Shown here: positions 1-11,389 of the stretch, piece by piece
How the letters are laid out: the number at the start of each line of letters is the position of its first letter
Numbering within the stretch: the stretch's first letter is position 1
Translations under genes and position numbers: made by a program
Notes under the pieces: model-generated
What the model was told of the DNA's origin: nothing
The model's database searches: none
The model's input: only the letters and a program-made list of their open reading frames with translations
NCBI RefSeq assembly: GCF_000005505.3
Contig: NC_016131.3
Coordinates: forward strand, 49,213,355 to 49,277,354
DNA: 64,000 nucleotides
Origin: Brachypodium distachyon
Taxonomy: Eukaryota; Streptophyta; Magnoliopsida; Poales; Poaceae
Reading direction: 5' to 3'

Positions 1-240
1 GGGAGTTCCATCGCCAGCTATTGCTACAAAACATGGCCAGGGCTGGGCTCTTCGTAAATTGCCAACATGCATGCATCCATCCGCACCCATTCGGCTCACA
101 GCTGAGAGAAAGGAACTCTAGACTGAGAACAGGAGACATGGGGAAACGAACGCTTAGCAGCATGGGTTAGCATCGTTAGGACAACGTCCATACCCGTCGT
201 TGGTTGTAAAGTCATACGGAACAGGATAATAAATGGAAGG
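1..240. repeat. local low-copy repeat, copy 1 (marker motif)
   Basis: The stretch contains the marker GAGAACAGGAGACATGGGGA followed by an ACGCTTAGCA-like segment. Related sequence recurs near 2580-2720, 3290-3510, 5745-5970 and 11390-11670. The copy near 11450 matches from the 'gctacaaa acatgg' stretch onward. I see no ORF of interest in it. The copies show that this end of the window grew by local duplication. Confidence 0.6.
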
Positions 241-300
241 ACCAAACCTATACCTATCTAAAAAATACGGACCGTTTCCTTCGCCGTTGTCTATCAAACT

Positions 301-486
301 TCCCATAAAATTTGTGGGCTTTCAGAATTGCATGTATATTAGGCCTATTTAGCGAGCTGGCCCATTACCTGCACTGAATTTATCTATATATATCCCATAA
401 AATTTCTAGGCCCCCAGAATTGCATGTATATTAGGCCTACTAAGCCGGCTGGTCCATTACCTGCACCAAATCTATCTATATCTATA
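301..486. repeat. two-copy tandem repeat, ~92 bp
   Basis: TCCCATAAAATTT begins at 301 and again at 393. Both copies continue through GCATGTATATTAGGCCTA and a 'cattacctgcac' stretch with few differences. No coding potential is visible. Confidence 0.75.
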
Positions 487-839
487 CCAATGTAAAAAAA
501 TAAGGACCATTCCACCTTTTTTCCTCCCTTTTTTCGTCAAGCTCCCGAGACCCACCTCGTCCGCACGCACGCAAACCACTCCTTCGTCCGCTCTAGACTG
601 TCGAGCTCCCCTCTCCTGGCGCACCCCAATAGGAGACCCTTCCTAATCCAACAAAAATACTTCCCCTGACGTGGCGAAGAAAACACAATTAAAAGTCCAA
701 AGATAACTCTTCATACATTCGACCTTACTCTCCTGCTTTGGTGATGCTCGTTATCTGTAGATGCTCGTTATCTGACTAGGTTAGACCCTCACATAGTAAC
801 ACTAAGATAGGCAGAGCTGAGAGGCTCTTAGGAGTTCAA
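487..839. other. non-coding stretch, nothing recognised
   Basis: I see no long ORF, recognisable repeat boundary or RNA gene in this interval. Confidence 0.5.
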
Positions 840-1030
840 GTAGCTAGCCGGGGAGTGACCCCTGGCAACCTGTAAACACCCTTAAATCAATAGAATCCAA
901 GCACAAAAGCAGGACGTAGGGTATTATACCTCCGGGTGGCCCGAACCTGGGTAAACTCCTTAGTGTCACACTTCGTGTCTTCGCCACGTCGGCGATCACT
1001 CGGGAGCCGCTACGATAACGCGCTAAGGCG
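840..1030 (+). mobile_element. gypsy LTR 3'-part remnant
   Basis: The segment AGCAGGACGTAGGGTATTAT followed by 'gtggcccgaacctgggtaaa' is the R/U5-type block also seen in the Tat LTRs near 9600 (reverse) and 17890, and in the small array LTRs near 15400. Neither edge has a clear TG/CA boundary or target duplication, so this is a remnant. Confidence 0.5.
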
Positions 1031-1436
1031 GTTCAGCCGTGATTATAGGGGATGATTGAGGAGAAAAAAAGGAAGGAAAGGGTCGTGGGATACGGTTCAG
1101 AGCACCTGGACGGGTCACGGGCCGAGGAGGCATCGTCGAGGGCGGAGATTGCGGCGGCCGGCGCGTGTGTGTGCTGCTTTTGGCACGAGAAGGAAGACGG
1201 GCACAGGCGCTCGTCCGAGCATGTGCTGGGCGCTCTCGAAGAAGCTGACCCAAGAGGGAGAACGGGTGTGGCCGAAGAGACAAAAAAAAAAGACCTAAAA
1301 GTGGCTTTCCTGGGCCGTGGCAGCGCACGGGCATTTTGCTAGTTAAGTTCAACTTACCTATCTCTTAATCTAGAGTCCTAGTTCAGGTTTCGGTGTTGTC
1401 TCTCCTCCTGCTCCACTACAATTCCTCTTGTGTTGT
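1031..1436. other. GC-rich stretch with overlapping spurious ORFs
   Basis: ORFs of 80-110 codons overlap on both strands, which is what GC-rich non-coding DNA gives. None carries a recognisable motif. I do not call a gene here. Confidence 0.45.
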
Positions 1437-1790
1437 CAGGCTTCAGAGTGAAGATGCTTGGTCTGCTTTTAACTTCTTCTTTTTTGATTTTGTACTTGAT
1501 CATCGTCTCCGCCAATCCAAAGATGGGTATTAAGTTCAGAGTTGTAGCAAACAAAAGTACATCTTGTATTGTTAGCTAGGCTTCACGGTTTAGATGCTTG
1601 GTCTGCTTTTAACTTTCGCGTGCTTGATCGGTCGATCATCATGTTTATCTGCGCCAATCCAAATGGCTGCTCGACATGCTTTTGAACATGGGAAGTTCAG
1701 AGTTGGATTTTTTTTTAGCAGAAAACGTTGGAAAAGAAATTGTTCAGAGTTGGATTTTTTTTTGAGAACGAACTGTCCAGAGTTGGATGA
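1437..1790. repeat. tandem duplication, ~140 bp units
   Basis: GATGCTTGGTCTGCTTTTAA occurs near 1452 and 1593. Both are followed by 'gcttgatc', 'gccaatccaaa' and an 'agttcagagtt' segment. A shorter 'cagagttgga' unit repeats again up to about 1790. Confidence 0.65.
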
Positions 1791-2256
1791 TACCAGAGGC
1801 GGAGCTAGGCCCCAGGCAGCCCAGGCCACAGCGTGGGCCGTAGGATTGTTTATAGCCCATATTATACAGTGTTTGGGATTCAGCCTGGGGCACAGCCCAG
1901 TTCGGCTTCCCTTGGGCCCCAGCCCAGCGTGCCCCTAAGCCTGCCACGCTCGCTTGGGCCTGGGGGGACGGATCGCGGGATCAAACGAATCGGGAAGATT
2001 CGCTAAAAAAAAAACGAATCGGGAAGAGGAGTTGAGTTGAGAGCCACACGGCTCCTCTTCTCCCGCCGGCCCCGTCGCCGTCGACCGTCCGCGGCAGTTC
2101 ACAACCAGAAGACAAATCACAATCAGGAAATAATTTAATGATCACTTGGCTCAGTGAATTTGAAACAAGGTAGTGGGGCCGGGGCAAGTCTGGACTGAAA
2201 AATGCAGTAGGAGACAAAACATTTTGCTGTATAATATTGGAGATGGCCATTAATTA
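1791..2256. other. non-coding stretch, nothing recognised
   Basis: No ORF with recognisable motifs is seen. The last 20 bases before the MITE match the flank near 8897, so they belong to the locally duplicated segment. Confidence 0.4.
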
Positions 2257-2258
2257 TA

Positions 2259-2382
2259 CTTCCTCCGTCCAATAAAAGATGTCTCAAGTTTGTTAAAATT
2301 TGGATGTATTTAGACATGACTTGGTGTATAGATGCATTCAAATTTGATCAAAGTTGAGACATCCTTTGTTGAACGGAGGGAG
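2259..2382. mobile_element. Stowaway-type MITE, 124 bp
   Basis: Terminal inverted repeats CTTCCTCCGTCC and GGACGGAGGGAG-like (here gaacggagggag) are flanked by TA on both sides (2257-2258 and 2383-2384). The interior is a near-palindrome around 'gtctcaa...ttgagac'. The related segment near 8897-8960 lacks the element, giving an approximate empty site. Confidence 0.9.
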
Positions 2383-2385
2383 TAT

Positions 2386-4950
2386 ATGAATTAAGATATG
2401 TTAGGTGTGCAAGTACAAAGATATCTCCCTAAACTTGATCTGAAATAAATATTATGTGTTCCTATCAATCATATCATGGATACATTAACATACATGCATT
2501 CATGGCTACCGCATTTATATTTCTCCCTTGCTCCTATATACACTTTGTTCTTTAGGGATGATACATATGCTCCTATATACTGTTGCTACAAACAAGCTAG
2601 GCGATAGAAAAAGGCCAGAGGTCTTAGAAAGGTAACAACATGCATGCAGTTCCATGATGTGGCTCACACAAAAGGAACGTGCACTAGTTGAGAATAGGAG
2701 ACACGGGGAGACGAATGCTTAGCCTACGAGAGGATGGCTGTTAGGCAAATAGAGGAGAGACAGGAAGTCGGGGACGACAACAGAAGGGGACGGCAAGCAC
2801 CGTCCTATGTGACGGTACATGATCATCAGAGACGCAATTTTATTATAATGGCGAAGCGGAGAATTCGAAGAGGACAGAAGCATAGTCCTTGTGGGCAGTC
2901 TGCCGGTGCGTCCCCTGCCGGTCATTCTCTTCCATGTCCTACACTCCATGCAAGTTGTCCCCTTCTTCATACCTGTTGATGCTCTGAACGAACAACACAA
3001 ATGTCTTTAGGATCAAAACTACGAGAGAAACCAAGTTAAAAGCAACAAGCCCGGCCCCAGACATAGCTTGAGCACAAAAATGAGCTTCACCAACTTTTAG
3101 AGATGTTGAATTTTTTTTTGCTCCTGACAATTAATGTTGGGTTCCATAACCATGTGCATTCTCTTGGTAAATATAGATGACACGGGTTCTAATGATTTGT
3201 GTCACCACGCAAAAGAAATTATATTTCTGAAGTTTTCTCTTGCTCTCCTTTCACCACGCAAAAAATTGGCATATAAGATATCTCACGCCAAAATGATCCG
3301 AGATAAATATATGTTCGACATCAACCACAACGTGCCTACCACTTTATATATGATCCATCGTCCATTTCATGTGTTCTCTATGTGGTGCTTGGGCAGTTCT
3401 TCCATCACTTTTCCCTCCTACACCAAATATTCCCAAACACAAGGCGAGAGAAGGAACTCTAGTTGAGAATAGGAGACATAGGAAATGGATTCTTAGAATA
3501 AACATGTAATCATGCTGAGTTAGTAATTAAATTTGTTTTTCGCTGTGAGTTCTACCGAACAAAGGAACCATAACCAGGATGTCGTTTAATGGTCGATTAG
3601 GCCACACATTTGCTTGGGAGCACCGGGCCAAGCATGGTCAGAGGCAATTGTTTGCCGTCTCGTTGGTAAACATTTTGAATGTTTTTGTTCGTTCAAAAGC
3701 TCCGGTGATTCTTCTCCGTTATATACTGGTGGATATCTCCTCTGACAAAATTTGTATGTCATTGGATAGCATGCAGTTTGATTCTTTATTAAATACGACC
3801 GTATCGACCGAGTTCCACTATCCAAATGTATAACGGAAGAAAGTATACGCCATAGATCCTCAAAGTTTTTTACACACTTGCTGCAGCTGCTAACAGGAAC
3901 ACACCCACTATTTTTACAAGTTCAGGAACACGCCCACTGTATTTAAAAATTCACACGACACTGATAGGTTCAGCAAAGCTACTGTCAATTTGTATCTCAA
4001 TACGAATTGACCTTTTCCTTCCCTTTCCTTGTTTGATGCTTGCATTTATTCAACCACTTGTATTGGCATGTGTTGTTTGTTAGATGTTGAAATACACTTA
4101 GCATTGTATTTTGACCTTTTGGGAGACACCTACTCCCTGTTTCATGCTAAGGAGCCTAGCTTGAACAATTTTCAGGCAAAAAGAGATGCACCTTTTTTTT
4201 CTTTTTTTTTCGAAAAGAAGGGAAATCCCCCGGCCTCTGCATCAATCGATACACGCAGCCATAAAAGAGATGCACCTGAGCCTAGTTCATCCACGCACAG
4301 CACAACGGAGAAACAAAAAATCCCAACAAATCACAGATAAATGTCGAGCAGGATAAGAAAGAACAGCTAATCAGAATATAGTCGGCCGTCAGATCTCCCC
4401 AGAAAGGGGCATACACATGCCTGTGCTTTCTTCATCAGAAAAAAAATAACATTCCTCCGTCCAACAAAGGTGTCTCAATTTTGACTAAATTTGTATACAT
4501 ATATACACTAAGTCATGTCTAGATACATCCAAATTTTGACAAACTTGAGACATCTTTTGTTGGACGGAGGGAGTACCAAATGCCTGGACAAAAGACTTTC
4601 CAAACCATCTGAAAAAATATTGCCAGATTTTTGACAAATGGCATCAGCCTCAGCAATCAGCATCACTGGGCAAAGAGCAGAGAAGTCTCTTAAGAAAATC
4701 ATGACATGCTAGCTAACAATAGTAAAGCACAACAGCTTCCATGCCATCTGGATGCTAGTGTTACAAGAAGGGTGTAAAATAAATTCCTTTTTGCAAGGCA
4801 TATATATCCTCGTTGCAGCTCACAATCACAGAGTAGTACAAAAGGATACTGCATAAGAACACATCATGTCCATGCCATGATGGCAAAAGTCTAAAATCCA
4901 AACATGCCAGACTGCCATAGAGGTAAGGTAAGAGTACTCTTGAGAACGCC
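2386..4950. repeat. local segmental duplication, copy A
   Basis: Blocks near 3290-3510, 3541-3860, 4010-4180, 4260-4440 and 4576-4830 reappear in the same order at 5745-5970, 6238-7110, 7198-7310, 8270-8520 and 8530-8790. The shared text includes CCAAATGCCTGGACAAAAGA-like and 'gatgctagtgtta' runs. Copy A carries a Stowaway at 4450-4573; copy B carries a LINE and a second Stowaway. No intact gene is visible in either copy. Confidence 0.75.
4450..4573. mobile_element. Stowaway-type MITE, 124 bp
   Basis: The ends read CATTCCTCCGTCC and GGACGGAGGGAG, with TA at 4448-4449 and 4574-4575. The duplicated segment near 8528-8545 reads straight from 'caaaaattacc' into 'aaatg' without the element, which gives an empty-site allele within the same window. 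Its interior resembles the MITE at 2259-2382. Confidence 0.92.
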
Positions 4951-5730
4951 GCAGGTAGGGACGATTCATACACACTCCATTGCTCCCAGATCACAATTCC
5001 AATTCCAAAAACTTACTGTTGTACCAAACCTCAGTTCTAGCTACTTAGGGAGAGCAGCAACATCAGTAATCCCAATATATAGTAGAAAGAAGACCTCTAA
5101 CCTAATGCTTTCCGTTTCTCCGTCATGTTCCTGCAAATCCAAGACTTAACTGCACTTCTGCCTGTTTGGGCTGCTAGGCTGTCTAGTTCACCTTAGGACT
5201 CACATCATACACGTGCAAAATATCTTCAGTTTCTTTGGATAAAACAATACAAGGAAACAAAGTTATCATAATCCACTACCGGAAAATGTAATTTGCCAAA
5301 CAGGGAGCTCTTATGCGTCATGAAGGACTGGAAGCTGGAAGCAAGCGCAGACTTGAAGAAAAGAAGGACGAAGATGGAGGATGAGGACAGTTCGGTGCAA
5401 GGCCTTTTTTAGTGCAAGTGGAGGGAAAACTGTGATTGTTCAATCATTCGGAGGTCCTTGAACCGTTTGTAAAAATTAACTATCATTCGATCGAACTTGT
5501 CTACCCGCGAACCCCCAAGTAGTTGTCGGGGATATGTTTTTGCTAGTTTTAGACGGCAAGTATGTTTAAACACTATGTGGGGTGTGAACATTTGTTGTTT
5601 GTTCCGTTATCTTATGACAGTGGAAAATTAGAACGCCCTTCAAAACATGGAACATTACAAAATTGAGACTATCTTTGTAGCCGATTTAAATTTGCTGGCA
5701 AGCTACGGTGTTGTGTAGTCAATTGGACAT
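4951..5730. other. non-coding spacer between duplicated segments
   Basis: No gene was recognised. CACTACCGGAAAAT at 5274-5287 resembles a CACTA-transposon terminus, but no partner end or subterminal repeats were found nearby. Confidence 0.4.
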
Positions 5731-6441
5731 AGTAATTATATGAAGACGTTAGGTGTGCATAGATATCTCACCAAACTGGATCGGAGATAAATATATGTTC
5801 TCATCAACCACAACATGACTGCACTTTTATGTGTGTTCTATTGGTGCTGGGCAGTTCTTCCATTACTTCTCGCTCCACTAAATGTTCCTAAAAAGACAAG
5901 GCAGAAGAAGGAACGCTAGGCTGAGAATAGGAGACATAAGGAAATGAACGCTTACTGCAATCCATCGCTGCAGTGTTAGAGTCCCTATGGACCATACTGC
6001 TGTTGTGCCCAGTGGCAATGGGCCAAGCCTACCACGCAAGTCATACAGATGCCACAAAAAGCTCACAAAGAGGAACTGCATCCAGTTGGATCACGAAAAG
6101 CACTAGTTCAGTTCTCAACCCTCATGTTCTCTTTATCTCGGAAACAATCATCCAAATCCAAGTCTGTTATCTTGTTTGTTGAGTAAATTGGAGTTGGTTG
6201 TTAACACCGAGTTGGGCTAGTACCTAAATTTGTTGTTTGCTATGAATTACGCCGAACAAAAGAACCACAGCCAGGACGTCGTTTAGTGGTTGCTTTTTTT
6301 AGGTTTACACGTATTACTTGGGCAATGGTTTGCCGTGTTGTTGGTAAAGCTTCCCAATGCTTTGTTCATTCAGAAGCCCTAGCGATGCTTCTCTTGTTTG
6401 AAGTTATTCGCTGCATCTTCCCTGACAAAATATGCACATGT

Positions 6442-6860
6442 GGCTTGTGGTCCATGAACGATGCCTGACTGCAGACAACTTTGAGCGGCGGGGCTGGCCT
6501 CATAACCCCACTTGCGTTTTGTGCTCGTCTGACAAGGAAGATTGCACCCATCTGTTCCTGTACTGCCGTTACTCACAGCAGATTTGGTTGCGTCTTCGCC
6601 GATGGTCCAAGGCGACGTTTCCCATCCCGGGGATCTCCTTCAGGAATACAGAGGACTGGTGGATCACAGCAAGGAAGCTTGCTCCAAAAAATCTTCGATC
6701 TGATTTTGACACTATCACCATTTTGATGCATTGGCGGATCTGGAAGGAGCGGAACTCCAGAATTTTCCATCAAGAAGCCAATTCAGTGGACAGAGTTTTT
6801 GAGCTCATAATCGAGGACCTTCATTCCTGGAGGGCTGCAGGTTGCGTAGTGGCTATTTAA
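6442..6860 (+). pseudogene. LINE reverse transcriptase C-terminal fragment (zf-RVT)
   Basis: The reading frame (open from 6432, inside the target duplication) ends at the stop at 6858-6860. It contains a Cys/His cluster of the zf-RVT type found at the C terminus of plant L1 reverse transcriptases: P-T-C-V-L-C, then CTHLFLYC, then I-W. The tail has MHWRIWKERNSRIF, which is typical of that family. The polymerase and endonuclease domains are absent because of 5' truncation during insertion, so this cannot encode an active enzyme. The first codons come from host flanking DNA. Confidence 0.88.
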
Positions 6861-6995
6861 GTTTCTTCCCCTTCTGTCACTTGTGTCTGGTTGTGAGATC
6901 TTCCTCCCCAGGCTGAAATCTCCTCTGTAACTGCAATCACCTCTGTACTTTCTTCTTCTATCTAATAAAGTTTACGGCCTCTGGCCCTTCCAAAA
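6442..6995 (+). mobile_element. 5'-truncated L1-type LINE
   Basis: The element carries only the C-terminal end of the LINE reverse transcriptase ORF, a 3' UTR with AATAAAG near 6964, and a short A tract at 6992-6999. It is bounded by the 15-bp direct repeat AAAATATGCACATGT at 6427-6441 and 6996-7010, a typical target-primed target duplication. The homologous segment near 3750 reads across the site without the insertion ('tgacaaaatttgtatgtcat'). Structure and empty site both support the call. Confidence 0.9.
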
Positions 6996-7450
6996 AAAAT
7001 ATGCACATGTCATGCCACGGTATGCAGTTTGATTCTTTGTTCTAGACAACAGAACAAAGCATACGCCAAAGATCCTCGAAGCTGTTTACACAGTTGCCGT
7101 GGCTGATAACAACATACGTTATCTTAGAAGCTCAAACAACACTAACAGGATTCAGCAATACAATATGCAGTTTCAATCTCCATACAAGTTGGTCGTCTTC
7201 CTTTCCCTTTCCCTTTCCCTGTTTGATGTTTGCATTTCTTCAACCTCTTGCATTGGCATGTTTTTTTGTTGGATGTTGAAGTAACCTCTAGCATTGTATT
7301 TGGCAAATTCTCCCGTACCCAATACTCCATCGACACCCAAAGGAGTATTAGGGAAGGGCAAATTAGTCTTTTCACATTTTTACATTAGTAAAAAAAATAA
7401 AAACTGGGTCGTCTTCCTCACCGGTCCTCTCTCTCCTCCCGAGTTTCATA

Positions 7451-7656
7451 CTCCCTCCGTTCCAAAACACAACTCATATAGATTTGTGCACTTGGAACAA
7501 GGCAGCTCTCGTTTCTAGTGCTTGACCACTCATATTGGATTAATAATAAATGGATGTGAGTAGTTATTGGCCGGGTGCGGGTACCAAGAGAAAAATGAGG
7601 TGTGTTTTGGACAAACGAGAAAAATCTACATGAGTTGTGTTTTGGAACGGAGGGAG
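7451..7656. mobile_element. Stowaway-type MITE, 206 bp
   Basis: The ends are CTCCCTCCGTTCC and GGAACGGAGGGAG, flanked by TA at 7449-7450 and 7657-7658. Subterminal 'aaaacacaactcat' is answered by 'atgagttgtgtttt' in inverted orientation. It lies inside the insert specific to copy B of the local duplication. Confidence 0.92.
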
Positions 7657-7658
7657 TA

Positions 7659-8270
7659 GAGCGATGCCGGCTCTCCGCCGCCGCCCTCGACCAGCCCCCG
7701 GCACCGACGCCCTAGACCAGCCCTTGGTGCCGCTGCCCTTGCCCTCGCCCTCGCCCCAGCGCACGCTGCCGCCGCTTCCCTACACCCAGCTTGCGGCGGG
7801 GCCTCCTTCGCCCTCGCCCCAGCTTGCGCCGCCGCCGTCCTCGTCCTCCTCCAGCGCGCCGCAGCGGCCCTCCATCCAGCCCGCGCCGCCGCATTCCGCC
7901 CTCCTCACAGCACGCGGGGCTGCAGCCCGCGAACTGCGCGATGCGCGCGCCATGTACGCGGCCGCTAGATCCTCCTCGGCCCCCTTCCTTCGGACGCTGC
8001 CGTGCACATGTACGTCGGCGGCTCGGCGCAGCGGGAGGTGGTCTCCGGCGGCGGCGGCGGAAGCTACTGCGAATGGGGAAAAGGAAGATGGGGCGTGTTT
8101 CGGGATTTTTTTTACAGGCATCAGATTACTTCATGCGCTTGCTTTGAATACTTCATCCTATTACTTCACACATCTCAATTGGAGTATTAGGGAGCATTAA
8201 CAAATCTGAGCTCTTAGATCTATAAAATAAACGGTCCAAATTAATTCTGGGATATTGTAAAAGAGCTCTT
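7659..8270. other. GC-rich insert with overlapping ORFs, no gene called
   Basis: ORFs of 60-187 codons overlap on both strands. They are proline-, serine- and arginine-rich and low in complexity, and none shows a domain. The interval is absent from copy A of the duplication. GGAGTATTAGGGA occurs near both ends (about 7341 and 8182), which may be related to how it inserted. Confidence 0.45.
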
Positions 8271-9386
8271 GCCTTTTGGGAGACACCTACTCTACTCTCT
8301 GTTTCATATATAGTAGCCTAGCTTGAACAATTTTCAGGCAAAAGAGATGCACCTGAGCCTAGTTCATCCACAGCACAGCACAAACCTCAGCAAGAAACAA
8401 AATTCCCAACGATTCACAGATCAACATCGATACAAAATTAAAAAAGAAAAAAGCAGCTAATCAGAACAGAGTCAGCCGTCAGATATCCGCAGAAAAGGAC
8501 ATATACATGCCTGCGTTTCCATCCACAAAAATTACCAAATGTCTGGACAAAAGATTTACCAAACCATTAACAAAATATTACCAGATCAATGAACATCATT
8601 GACAACTGGCACCAGCCTCAGCAATCAGCGTCACTGGGCAAAGAGAGAAACCTTTTAAGAAAACCATGAGATGCTAGCTAATAGTAAAGCACAGCAGCTT
8701 CAATGCCATCTGGATGCTAGTGTTAGAAGAAGAGTGTAAAATAAATTCCTTTTTGCAAGTCAGATATATTCCTCGTTGCAACAGGCACAAAGTAGGGGGT
8801 TACTGCATAAGAACAATCATGTTGCATTACATGCACGCACAGATCAATAAAGAGCGAAGGAGGAGTTCAATGTCCTTGCTGTAATAATACTCCATTGGAG
8901 ATGGCCATTGTGAGCATGTTAGGTACTTAAAGATATCTCACCAAACTCGACATAAATTTATTTTAGTCTTCAAAAAGAGAGGGCTTCCTCACCTCTGCAT
9001 AAAAAATGATCCGTCATAAATATGAGATCTTTTACAATGATTGTCGAGTACTTCTCAGTACTTTTCAGTACTCCCGTCGGACTTAATTATGTCCGTTGAT
9101 CTATACTCAGGGGCTGTTTATTTCCCTGGGCCGCAACTGACCTGCCCCTCTCCAACGGCCTCACCGGCCTTGCCCCGCCCTGCTCCGGGTTCTCCTCACA
9201 GCTCCGCTCCCCTGCGACCTCCCTCGACCCATGCCCTCGCAGCAATCGCCATCGACTTTCAGGCCACCCCTGCCATCGTACTCTAGGAGCAAATTTCAGG
9301 CCGCTCTCTGCTGTTGGTGTTCAGCTTTTGCTTGTGATTCTTGCAGTTGAGAAACAATGTATCTATTGCATTGTGACTATTAGTTA

Positions 9387-9391
9387 ATGGA
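9387..9391. repeat. target-site duplication, left (ATGGA)
   Basis: ATGGA directly precedes the LTR terminus TGTCGTCG and is repeated at 10378-10382 directly after the other terminus. Confidence 0.9.
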
Positions 9392-10377
9392 TGTCGTCGC
9401 TCGGTGCTCCGACACCGGGGGCGTGCGGCCACGTCCCCCTTTCAGGTTCGGTAGGGGCGTCTGGGGTGGAGACCAGATGATCGTCGGCACGGCCGACGAG
9501 GCCCTACTGGGCCGGCGAGGCAAAGTGCTAGGGGTACGCGCTAGTCCAAGAACAGACGTACGCACGATTTTTACCCAGGTTCGGGCCACTCGGAGGTGTA
9601 AAACCCTACGTCCTGCCTGTCTGAGCTGATATTGATTACGGATCAAATGTTTTCAGGTTGCCGGGCAAGCTCCCGGGCTTTCTCTCAGTGGCTAGGCACT
9701 CCTTACCGCTCTCTGCTGGCTGCCTGCTGGAGCCACTAAGCATCTATCGAGCGAGCTTCGTCCGAACCAATTAACTGACCAACTGACTAACCTGTCAACC
9801 CTCCCCCAGACCGTTGGCATGGGTCCTCCTTTTATACACAAGGGGATGCCACATGTGCCACGGTGCATGGGCTACAAGTGTCCAACGGGGAGACATGCGA
9901 CTCTCCCTGGTGAGTTGGTGGCATGCATGTGTGCCACCTCCGCTGTTAGGGGCCTAAGACCCTAGGGTAGGATTGGACAACCACTGTTCCTTCGACCCGA
10001 CGGGTAACTACCCGTCGGTCGGCTCGTTTACTGAGCCGTGCACCTTACTCCTTGCCTTGGTGGGACCGCGCGTTCCGCGCCCGCCACGCGCCCGTGTGGC
10101 GCTGTCCCGCGGGGGCACGCGCCCGGGAGCCTCCAGTCCCCGCAAGTCGGCCCGGGAAGCATCCGGGCCCAGCGCGCCCGAGAACCTCCTCCCGGGAAGC
10201 AGCTTCCCGGGAGGTGCCTAATCGGGAATATTCCGGGAAGCCCTGCTAGCCCATTTCGGGGCTGGTAGCTTGCCGGGAAGCTCGTTGGCGCTCCCCGGGA
10301 TGAGACCTTCCCGGGAACCCGTGGGAGGGGGCCACGCGTCGCGCAGCGGTGGTACCCCGGGTGCCACTGGTGCGACA
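9392..10377 (-). mobile_element. solo LTR of Tat-type gypsy element, 986 bp
   Basis: The sequence begins TGTCGTCGCTCGG and ends GGTGCGACA. Its reverse complement matches the LTR at 17130-18118 over essentially the full length, including the block around GCAGGACGTAGG and the 'cccgggaag'-rich part. A perfect 5-bp duplication flanks it and no internal sequence is present. This is the expected product of recombination between the two LTRs of one element. Several 80-120 codon ORFs within it are by-products of GC-rich LTR sequence. Confidence 0.95.
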
Positions 10378-10443
10378 ATGGATTGCAGTCTGTTGGATTC
10401 AGAATAGAAGATCTTTGCTAAACTTAGTTAGAGGAGCAACATG

Positions 10444-10575
10444 GTAACCCTTAGGGTACTCATTGACCCTCCTTAATCCAAACAAATGAACTAGTTTTTT
10501 AAAAAGTTATGTCATTTTAAAACTTTAGTTTATTTGGTTGAACTAAGGAGGATCAAAGGGTACCCTGAGGGTCAC
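10444..10575. mobile_element. foldback MITE-like element
   Basis: GTAACCCTTAGGGTAC near 10444 is answered by GGGTACCCTGAGGGTCAC ending at 10575, and complementarity continues inward about 40 bases through 'ccctccttaatccaa' and 'gaactaaggagg'. The target duplication is not clear, so the superfamily is not assigned. Confidence 0.6.
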
Positions 10576-11389
10576 AAACTTGCAGCTCTAATCTTAGTAC
10601 AAGTATGTATCTTGCTAATCTTAGTACAAGTATGTGAATTCCGAATAGAAGATCTTGCTAATCTTAGTACAATTATTCTCATTAAGTGATATAACATCTA
10701 CACCATGATTTAATCAATTGTTGAACTAAATTGCAGTCCATTTCTCCAACTGAACTAGCTACTACGACAATAGCTTTAAGAACTCGTAACAATATCTCTG
10801 TTCTGATATCCAAGCCTAATTTTCTCCTTAGTTAAATGTTAACGGAATCGCATGTAGTTCTGTATCGTTAACAGTTAACTGAATTCAGTCTGTATTGCTC
10901 TCTGCTCTGATCTCCAACGCCATAATTAGCTAACTGAATGAGCATCCAAGTTTTCTCCCGTCAAGGAGCCTTGGGGTAGGAACTTTGTGGGCAGCAGGAC
11001 GAGGGGGAGAGAAGCTAGCCGGCGGCGCGGGTGGTCGCAGGGGGAGCCGGTGGCACGGGGTGGAAGAGGGGCCTGGAGACGGCCAGCACCCTTTCCCGCG
11101 GCGGCGGCAGCGGCGGCCGGTGAAGCAACAGTCTATTTCTCTCTGTTTGTTCCCGTGAGTGCGCTTGTTCTGAGGCCACGAAGAGCAGCTGCCACCGGAT
11201 TAGAATGGAGGGCGGATACTAGGGGGCAAATATTCACTAAATCTTTTTAGTTAAAAGTAAATCGATAATTTTGGTACTTTCCAGTACTTTTGTTTTAGTA
11301 CTTTCCAGTACCTCATATTTCTCAACCGTTGGATCAACTAGGTTGGACGGTTTCTAAAATCGCTAACCATCGTAAAACTTGTACATAAA
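10576..11389. other. non-coding stretch with short direct repeats
   Basis: CTTGCTAATCTTAGTACAA-like units occur about three times at 10591-10676. The rest holds an 87-codon ORF at 10987-11250 without motifs, in a GC-rich patch with a short GCG/GGC run. No gene is called. Confidence 0.4.

Larger units (their letters stand above)
5731..8900. repeat. local segmental duplication, copy B
   Basis: Collinear with 2386-4950 in blocks. It is interrupted by a LINE (6442-6995) and by a copy-specific 0.96-kb GC-rich insert (about 7310-8270) that contains a Stowaway at 7451-7656. The insertions account for most of the length difference between the two copies. Confidence 0.75.

Noticed and set aside
1023..1352. 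Overlapping 80-110 codon ORFs on both strands as a possible gene
   Set aside because: GC-rich low-complexity sequence opens several frames at once. No domain, no splice structure and no frame clearly favoured.
5274..5287. CACTACCGGAAAAT as a CACTA transposon end
   Set aside because: No subterminal repeats and no partner terminus nearby. The match is too short on its own.
7637..8200. 187-codon Pro/Ser-rich plus-strand ORF
   Set aside because: Frames on the other strand are similarly open, composition is low-complexity, and the segment is a copy-specific insert. Kept only as a finding about the insert.
9034..11380. 'gtactt.ccagtactttt' segments near 9055 and 11270 as ends of one element
   Set aside because: They are in direct rather than inverted orientation, are short, and have no matching boundaries or target duplication.
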